Shown in pieces: positions 57,640 through 64,000 of a DNA stretch of 64,000 nucleotides. The notes beneath the pieces were generated by a model. The model saw only the letters and a program-made list of their open reading frames with translations, had not been told where the DNA came from and did not search any database. The position numbers and the translations under genes are program-made. Each line of letters starts with the position of its first letter. Position 1 is the first letter of the stretch. The stretch comes from Siphonodentalium dalli (taxonomy: Eukaryota; Mollusca; Scaphopoda; Gadilida; Siphonodentaliidae). The stretch spans positions 48,644,911 to 48,708,910 of the forward strand of contig CP136066.1 in NCBI GenBank assembly GCA_032622095.1. The letters are read 5' to 3'.

Positions 57640-57770
57640 CGATGATCACAGTAAAGCATTCTCTGGATGGTTGGAACTTTGTCCATGTTTTTCCTGATGG
57701 TAGAATTGACAGTGAAAATATTAGCTAATGGAATTCTGTACCATTTAATAGCATGAGCCTTAGGAACCTT
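57640..57770 (-). CDS. Candidate internal exon, minus strand
   Basis: 131 bases read on the minus strand between an acceptor (pyrimidine-rich TTTTATTTTCC, then AAAATGTCAG|) and a strong donor (CATCG|GTAAGAAG). Only one frame is open, and it looks like protein: KVPKAHAIKWYRIPLANIF, then TVNSTIRKNMDKVPTIQRM, then LYCDH and two bases of the next codon. It runs phase 0 to phase 2. Phase 2 matches the start of the 19254-19310 exon candidate and of the zinc-finger exon; phase 0 matches the end of 63802-63927. I do not recognise the domain. It is the best-looking exon outside the zinc-finger gene, and which gene it belongs to is inferred only from strand and phase. Confidence 0.45.
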
Positions 57771-58104
57771 CTGACATTTTAAGTTTAATAGGAAAATAAA
57801 ATTGCTGTGTATATGTGTGTTTCTTGAGGCGATCATAATGAAGCATTTATTGATGACTCGGAGGCCTAAACTTGTTAAAATATTCATAACATCATATTAT
57901 TTGATCTGAAGTTTTTATTTTGTATATCCGGCACTCGTATTTCTTTCGAATTGCCGTTCTGAGCGCTGGCAAACATGCTTCAAGACTCAGTAACTACATG
58001 TACATGTATGTGAAACAGCCTATATTTTCAGTTGGCATTATTTGACAAGTCAGACAATATATTTATTTGTAACTTACTTTTATCTCAAAAAATTTACTTT
58101 TCAC
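57771..58104. other. No gene seen
   Basis: AT-rich sequence upstream of the minus-strand exon candidate; probable intron. Confidence 0.4.
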
Positions 58105-58194
58105 TTAACTCTATGGGAGATTCGCGTATATAAGAGAATGCACTGGCACAGGATCTTTAATGCTGCACCTGCGCAGCTCCCATCATGAAAGGGT
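58105..58194. mobile_element. Right half of a family C-ended TTAA MITE
   Basis: TTAACTCTATGGGAGATTCG start, then TATATAAGAGAATGCACTGG and CTCCCATCATGAAAGGGTT. The left half of the hairpin is absent, and it begins with TTAA at the hairpin loop. Confidence 0.65.
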
Positions 58195-58949
58195 TGAAAA
58201 GGCCATCACCTGAAAGTACCGGTAGCTGTTTTACCTTTTTGAGGAGACATTTTGCACATGGCCTTTTATTCTGTTTGGAACGAGAAATACAAGTAGAATT
58301 TATTACCTCATGAATTCCCACGGCAGATGGCGACCATGATTTGAATTGGACAAACCTATTATCGAGACCATTACGATTATTACATCACTGTCGCTGGAGA
58401 ACCCCCTCAGGCGATCTGGTTCCTCTGTATTATGTCCCTCTCTCACTGTGCTCATTACCTTGAATACAATAATCCGATAGACCGTTGTTTATAGAGGGAA
58501 CTTTTCTCTCTTATTTGGCTAACTACGATTGATTTTAGAATAAAATTCTTCATTCTTGGAGTGTAATTTATCCCTGGGAGAATAAAATATTTTATTATTT
58601 TAGTCCCGAGAGTTTATAGACCAGCCGATATCTGCAATAATCTTTGTCCTAAATGTCAAAACTCTTGTTTTTGTCTCATTGCATCAGATTGAATGTTGAA
58701 ATACATGTACACAGATACCCAGGACTGTAACGATACACATGTTCACGATACGAATCATGATACATGATCAACGATACGATGCTACTACATACATGTACAT
58801 GTATCACGATACACTAAATTAGTGTTCACATACATGTATGACTAAAATCCAAATTATCGGAACCAATATGTTTATAACTGGAGATAAAGTTCATTTTTAA
58901 CTAAAATGCAGTTTAATATTTAGTTAGATGTAGATGAGTCAAATACACA
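58195..58949. other. No gene; repeat-free stretch at 58290-58660
   Basis: Smooth unique sequence followed by ACGATACA/CACGATAC simple motifs (58725-58815). Confidence 0.35.
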
Positions 58950-59112
58950 TACAGTAATGCCCTAAATAATTAACTCCTTAACCACAGCAGAATTATGGGT
59001 AATTTTTCAGGATTTAGTCCAATGGCAACAAGCCATATTTCCGACTAAATCCTGAAAAGTTACCCATAATTCTGCTGTGGTTAAGGAGTTGATTATTTAG
59101 GGCATTAATGTA
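58950..59112. mobile_element. TA fold-back MITE, centre deleted
   Basis: TA-flanked; both outer arms remain, and about 50 bp of the hairpin centre is missing, mostly from the left arm after GGATTTAGTC. Confidence 0.8.
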
Positions 59113-59525
59113 CCGTTAATCTAGTAACGCCTCAATACGAAAATGAATTTACTTTGAGAATGGAATCCCTGCACATTTATGTTTATATATTTACATACTA
59201 AGTGTTGTCATCACTAAATCCAGCATTCTGATTGGTCGGCGCCCACGTGGCTAGTTGCAATTATTTCTCGGTGAATGCGCAACAGCTAATAACTGCAAGC
59301 TCATAACAACATCGATACGTCATTTGGGTTTGGAAAGGCGAACGCGTAATGTTTTGGGCGCATTTGGAATCGCGCAGGATTGACTTAATAAATCATCGGG
59401 TTTCAATTGTTCCTGTTAACTTTTGCCAAGGGTGCTAATTGGGTATTTTGGGCTGGTTTTGTCACGATACACTTTTCGATTTAAATACATTTACAAAAGT
59501 GGCTTTTTCGCTAAATGTATATAAA
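59113..59525. other. No gene; promoter-like motifs
   Basis: GATTGGTCGG (inverted CCAAT) next to CCCACGTGG at 59229-59251, within a CpG-containing 59220-59400 stretch. Possibly a promoter or its relic. Confidence 0.3.
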
Positions 59526-59688
59526 TATAAGGATTAACTGTCATGTGGACTGTTTTTATGGAGATGTAACCGTGAGGTAAGTGTTCATAACTTGTATGTA
59601 AAACCCTCGGGTTTTACACAAGTTATGACCACTTACCTCACGGTTACATCTCCATAAAACACAGTCCACATGACAGTTAATCCTTATA
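59526..59688. repeat. Fold-back repeat with about 75-bp arms
   Basis: TATAAGGATTAACTGTCATG at the left and its reverse complement at the right, centred on AACCCTCGGGTT near 59606. No other copy in the window. Confidence 0.8.
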
Positions 59689-59720
59689 TGATGTTGGGGG
59701 GATGAGAACTGGTCTAATAT

Positions 59721-59816
59721 TTAACTCTATGGGAGACTCACATATATAAGATAATGCAATAGGGATAGAATCTTTTATGCCGCACCAGTGCAGCTCCCGT
59801 ATTAATGAAAGGGATA
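59721..59816. mobile_element. Right half of a family C-ended TTAA MITE
   Basis: TTAACTCTATGGGAGACTCA start as at 58105, more diverged, ending AATGAAAGGGATAA. Confidence 0.6.
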
Positions 59817-59973
59817 AGCTGACCATCCGTACAAATGAATGAATGGGAATAAAGTGACTACCCATCAACAATTATCAAGAACCTAAAGGGTTAAAACTCT
59901 GTCCCTCTGAATCTGCTGTCCGAATATAACATCAAATAAAGTGGAGTAGCTTACTTCTGCAGCACTAACATGA

Positions 59974-60374
59974 TTAACTCTTTACCCAACAAACCGGCCA
60001 AAACCGGCCAAATAAAGCTTCAACAGCCTAAATTATCTTCGGTCTGTCTCAATAGAACCATACAAATATGGATATCATTGGAACCGGCTCCTTGACCACA
60101 TTGTGATAGTTACAGTTATACCCTGTGCCAATGCATTCTCTTATATATGCGAGTCGACCATAGGTCGCCTCGCATATATAAGAGAATGCATTGGCCTAAA
60201 AAAAATCTTTTTTTTAACACTTTTTACCATTTTTTCTTACATTCTTTAACAATTTTATAATTTTTAATGTGTTAAGCCAATGCATTCTCTTATATATGCG
60301 AGGCGACCTATGGTCGACTCGCATATATAAGAGAATGCATTGGCACAGGGCCCTTCTGTTGGGTAAAGGGTTAA
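59974..60374. mobile_element. TTAA-flanked two-hairpin MITE, family A, copy 6
   Basis: TTAA at 59974-59977 and 60371-60374, full spacer, very similar to copy 1. Confidence 0.85.
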
Positions 60375-61380
60375 GCGAGGCCATATCGATTCACCACTCA
60401 AACCATTATGTTTGATCTATTGCTTTCTAATCGGCCCAAAAGAACAATTTGTTTTGTTAAGATAAAATCTTTATCCCGTAATGCAAAGTAATGTAATCGG
60501 TGGATTTTTCTGATTGTTTTGTACAACATTTTATCAGGATTGGCAGCAATGAACTGCTCATTTCTCGTGGCATTGCCTTAGTTGGTGATTTATAAAAATA
60601 TTAAAGTCATATTATGCACTTCTTTTGACGATTCAAACTGAAATTCAGTACCCAGACAATATACTAGTTGACCTGCTTGAACTGAAGATTGTAGAAATCA
60701 ATTATTACTGCATTATTAAACTATTGAACTGCATCGCTTTACAGATTTTGTGTAGTTTGAAATTGCATATTATGCAATGTCAAACTACACAAAATCTGAA
60801 ATACACAAAAATATAAATATTTACATGTTGTCTGCTATTCGTGCCGAATTAATTACCAATAATCATAGTTGAAAGATCCCAGCAACAAGAATCACTGCAT
60901 CCATTTTATGAATGACAAAGTGTATAGAACATTTTGGTATAAAATTTGGAACATATCTCTTTTGTGTAAGATTATTTTGATACACAGCAAAGTGTATCAT
61001 ATCACTTTCAACCTTCTTTGGGAAATTCTACTATTGAACCTCTGTGATTTTTTTGTTTTATATCTTAAGAAGCCTAACCACTGGCCTAACTATTGAATAT
61101 GAGTATTTTTATTAAACTCCTTTGATCGCCAAACGCGCATTATTGCGAATTATCTGGTCAATGCCAAACGCAAATACATGTACAGGTACACGTACACTGT
61201 AATTGCAAAATATTTCCATCTTATTCCAACATAGTGGCACTGGTTCGTACTATTGTGCATGGTGCTCGGTGGCATCATAAGAGTTAAGGCATTGCCAATT
61301 ATTTATCTGCAAATTTAGAATGAAATCTTCCAGGCTGGTATGACCTGCCTCTCTCCGACTGTCACACCAGATTGGACAAT
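60375..61380. other. No gene; one strong short hairpin
   Basis: 60742-60798 folds into a 57-nt hairpin (arms CAGATTTTGTGTAGTTTGA and reverse complement, continuing through ATTGCATA/TATGCAAT) with one mismatch. The rest is AT-rich. Confidence 0.6.
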
Positions 61381-61596
61381 TACAGTAATGCTCTAAGTAA
61401 ATGACTCCTTAACCATAGCAGAATTATGGGTAACTTTTCAGGATTTAGTCGGAAATATGGCTTGTTGCCATTCATTGGAAAGCTCTCGGGAGAGCTTTCC
61501 GATGAATGGCAACAGTCCATATTTCCGACTAAATCCTGAAAAGTTACCCATAATTCTGCTGTGGTCGAGGAGTGGATTATTTAGAGCATTACTGTA
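61381..61596. mobile_element. TA fold-back MITE, full length
   Basis: TA-bounded, both arms complete, centred on GAAAGCTCTCGGGAGAGCTTTC near 61489. Confidence 0.85.
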
Positions 61597-61856
61597 GCTT
61601 GTATGCATTTGTTTCACCTGGATTTTGAATACAGTAGCATTTTTTCTGGAGCATGTTTCTTATTATAATCTGTTGATTGCATGAAAAATTTGGAGTCTAT
61701 AGAAGCTGCTAGTATTAAGCATCTGCAGCTAATTTAACACAGATTAACTCAACAAAACTATACACAGGGAACATTACAGGACATGCTGGGAACAGGCCCA
61801 ATTTTCTCACCAAAACAAAACCTGGGTGCATGCCCTCTGTGCCATGACACTCAGAG
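61597..61856. other. Unique spacer before the minisatellite
   Basis: No exon or element seen. Confidence 0.5.
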
Positions 61857-63400
61857 GTGCAAAACACAGTGGAGTGGTGTACTGTCAAAATGGGGAGGGC
61901 AGAGGGGACAACATTGGGAGGTGTAAAACACAGCAAGGGGGGTGTGCTGTCAACATGGGCAGGGCTGAGGGGGCAACATTTGGATGTGCAAAACTAAGCA
62001 GGGGTGGTGTTATGTCAACATTGGGAGGGCTGAGGGGGCAACATTCGGAGGTGCAAAACACAGCAGGGATGGTGTATGTCAAAATGGGTAGGGACCGAGG
62101 GGGCAACATTTGGATGTGCAAAACTCAGCAGGGGTGGTGTTCTGTCAACATGGCGAGGGCTGAGGGGGGCAACATTCGGAGGTGCAAAACACAGCAGGGA
62201 CGGTGTATGTCAAAATGGGTAGGGGCCGAGTGGCAACATTTGGATGTGCAAAACTCAGCCGGGGTGGTGTTCTGTCAACATGGCGAGGGCTGAAGGGGCA
62301 ACATTCGGAGGTGCAAAACTCAGCAGGGGTGGTGTATGTCAAAATGGGTAGGGGCCGAGGGGGCAACATTGGGAAATGCAAAACACAGCAGGGGTGGTGT
62401 ACTGTCAAAATGGGGAGGGCCGAGGTGGCAACATTCAGATGTGCAAACACAGTGGGGTGGTGTACTGTCAAAATGTGGAGGGCTGAGGGGGCAACATTCG
62501 GAGGTGCAAAACACAGCAAGGGGGGTGTGCTATCAAAATGGAGTGGGGTAAAAAGAGGCAACACTCGGACGTGCAAAACACAGTGGGGGTGGTGTGCTGT
62601 CAAAATGGAGAGGCGCTGAGGGGGCAATATTTGGATGTGCAAAATACGGTGGGGGTAGGGTGGGGTAGGGTGGGGCAATCAGTCTGAGTCATGAGTGCAA
62701 AAGACAGGTGTGCTGTCAAATGGAGGTGGGTGACATTGATGTTCAACAGTATGGGTGGCATGCTGTCAAAATGGTGGAGTGGTGGGGCGATCAGAGATGC
62801 AAGGCACAGCAGTTTTGGTGTGCTGTAAACATGGGTAGTGCAGGTCAATCAGTCTGAGTCATGGTTGCAAAAGTCATATGTGTGCTGTCAAATGGGGGGG
62901 GGGGGGGGTGACACTGATATACACAGCATAGCAGGGGTGGTGTGCTGTTAAAATGAGGGAGGAGTGGGGCAATCATGTGCCAAACACAGCAGGGATGGTG
63001 TGCTGCCAAACTGGGGAGGGGTCAATATTTGGAGGTGCAAAATATGGTAGGGATGGTGCGCTGGCAACATTGGGTAGGGGGTTGTGGCTTGAAAATTTGG
63101 GGGGAAATGTAGGAGGGTTGGTTTGTTTTCAAAATGAGAAATAGATAGGGTGGGGAAATGATGTACATTGTACAGTAAAGAATACAGAATGGATGTTCTG
63201 TCAGCAAAGTTGGAGAGGACATTGCGGCACTGGCATGGGAAAAACTACCAGGGATTGTGTGTTATCAAAGTAGTTCTCAAAGGTGGGAGCCAACACTGAG
63301 ATGCAAGACAGAATATTAGTGGTGTGCCATCAACTGGAAGTGGAGTGTCGCTCTCAGGTGCAAAGCACCACAGGGGGTATTACATGTACGTCAAAATGGG
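61857..63400 (+). repeat. 65-bp minisatellite, regular then degenerate
   Basis: GTGCAAAAC recurs at 61857, 61921, 61986, 62051, 62116, 62182, 62246, 62311, 62376, 62441, 62504, 62571 and 62637 (63-67 bp apart). Between 61986 and 62311 units preceded by TTTGGAT and TTCGGAG alternate, so the repeat there is a 130-bp dimer. From 62640 to 63400 the units degrade. Long ORFs on both strands (up to 177 codons) are products of the repetition. Confidence 0.85.
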
Positions 63401-63801
63401 AAATAGGGAGGTGTAATATGGCTCAAATTTTGAGCCATAACTTTTGAACTTGATGTCCGAAAGTTGGTGGTATATGAAATGACTCTTCTGGTACCTGCCA
63501 GATACAAACTAATTTTGAAATTTAAATGCAATTCTTCAGTGTCCACGGCAACAGAGAATTAACAGGAACTGTCCCCTGCTGATATACATGTACATGTACT
63601 AGTATACTCACACAAATTTATTAGCTAAAGCTTTCTGATACAATTCCAAAACCAATTGATAATATTATTGGTTATTTGAATTCTCTGTCATTGTATGATA
63701 TTTCCATTACAAAGAAACCATTTGTGTGTAAACATACCAGGACCAGTATATAGATAGCCCTGTGTAATATATAGAACATGATCAATAATTGACTTACTGA
63801 C
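63401..63801. other. No gene seen
   Basis: Unique AT-rich sequence with no motif to name. Confidence 0.5.
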
Positions 63802-63927
63802 CTGACGGTCGTAATTATTCCGATTGGTCGTAAGATAGTCATATAATATTCCTATCGATGTCCGATCGGACCATTTATATAGATGAGTAGTCAAACCAAA
63901 TCCTGGAATGGAGATGTTTGATTTCAT
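63802..63927 (-). CDS. Candidate first coding exon, minus strand
   Basis: On the minus strand ATG opens 42 codons ending at CAG|GTCAGTAAGT. The peptide starts MKSNISIPGFGLTTHLYKWS, then DRTSIGILYDYL and NNYDRQ. It ends at phase 0, matching the phase-0 start of 57640-57770. A second possible donor four bases on (GTCA|GTAAGT) would break that match. There is no recognisable domain and no clear upstream splice site, and part of the DNA (GTCGTAATTATT, GGTCGTAAG, AGTCAT) resembles the motif cluster at 19321-19485, so it may be repeat-derived. Confidence 0.25.
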
Positions 63928-64000
63928 TGTACATGATTTATATCTCCCTTATTCGGCAGAATCCCAAAATTTATCATTATTTTTCTGTTCTTTTATGATT
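63928..64000. other. Window edge, nothing called
   Basis: A plus-strand acceptor-like CCCTTATTCGGCAG lies near 63959, but nothing can be read beyond the edge. Confidence 0.4.

Noticed and set aside
58-60374. Hairpins as tRNA or rho-independent terminators
   Set aside because: They recur with TTAA or TA target duplications and mirrored internal symmetry, so mobile-element structure explains them.
61826-62678. ORFs of 145-177 codons on both strands
   Set aside because: They lie wholly in the 65-bp minisatellite; opposite-strand overlap and frame shifts between units argue against coding.

Overview
The window looks like intron-rich, gene-poor chromosomal DNA from an animal, most likely a marine invertebrate. 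I cannot fix the phylum. The reasons are spliced-looking exons, one C2H2 zinc-finger gene of a metazoan type, AT-rich sequence, and dense short non-autonomous elements, tandem-repeat-bearing elements and ACATGTAC-type motifs of the kind common in molluscs and some invertebrate deuterostomes. No rRNA, CRISPR, bacterial operon or intact transposase gene was seen.

The one secure gene is at 767-2398 on the minus strand. It encodes a 543-residue protein with six C2H2 fingers near the N-terminus, a PTDLS co-repressor-binding-type motif, and two C-terminal fingers like the Ikaros/Hunchback dimerisation pair. A clear 3' splice site lies four bases upstream of its first ATG, so upstream exons must exist. 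Three minus-strand exon candidates (19254-19310, 57640-57770, 63802-63927) have reading phases that join in order to this exon, which could make the gene more than 60 kb long. This is inference. On the plus strand, 27542-27635 looks like a signal-peptide first exon, with possible later exons at 27767 and 45753-45873. A minus-strand ORF at 37531-37749 also looks coding.

Layout: 1-5 kb holds the zinc-finger gene and two fold-back elements; 5-6 kb has a perfect hairpin and duplications; 6.2-10 kb and 14.3-16 kb are mobile-looking tandem arrays of 155-165 bp units; 12.9-14.3 kb has related 'CCATAACTC' repeats; 16-22 kb is mostly unique sequence; 22.3-25.4 kb is a composite element with three nested sets of inverted repeats; from 26 kb to the end there is a patchwork of at least five short inverted-repeat families, with ACATGTAC/CCGGTACC motifs; 55.0 kb and 61.9-63.4 kb are minisatellites.

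The most interesting system is a set of TTAA-flanked elements (piggyBac-type target site) whose members have different ends but carry the same roughly 66-bp near-perfect hairpin, often twice in mirrored orientation. They have inserted into other element families in this window, and paralogous sites without the insert confirm TTAA as the target.
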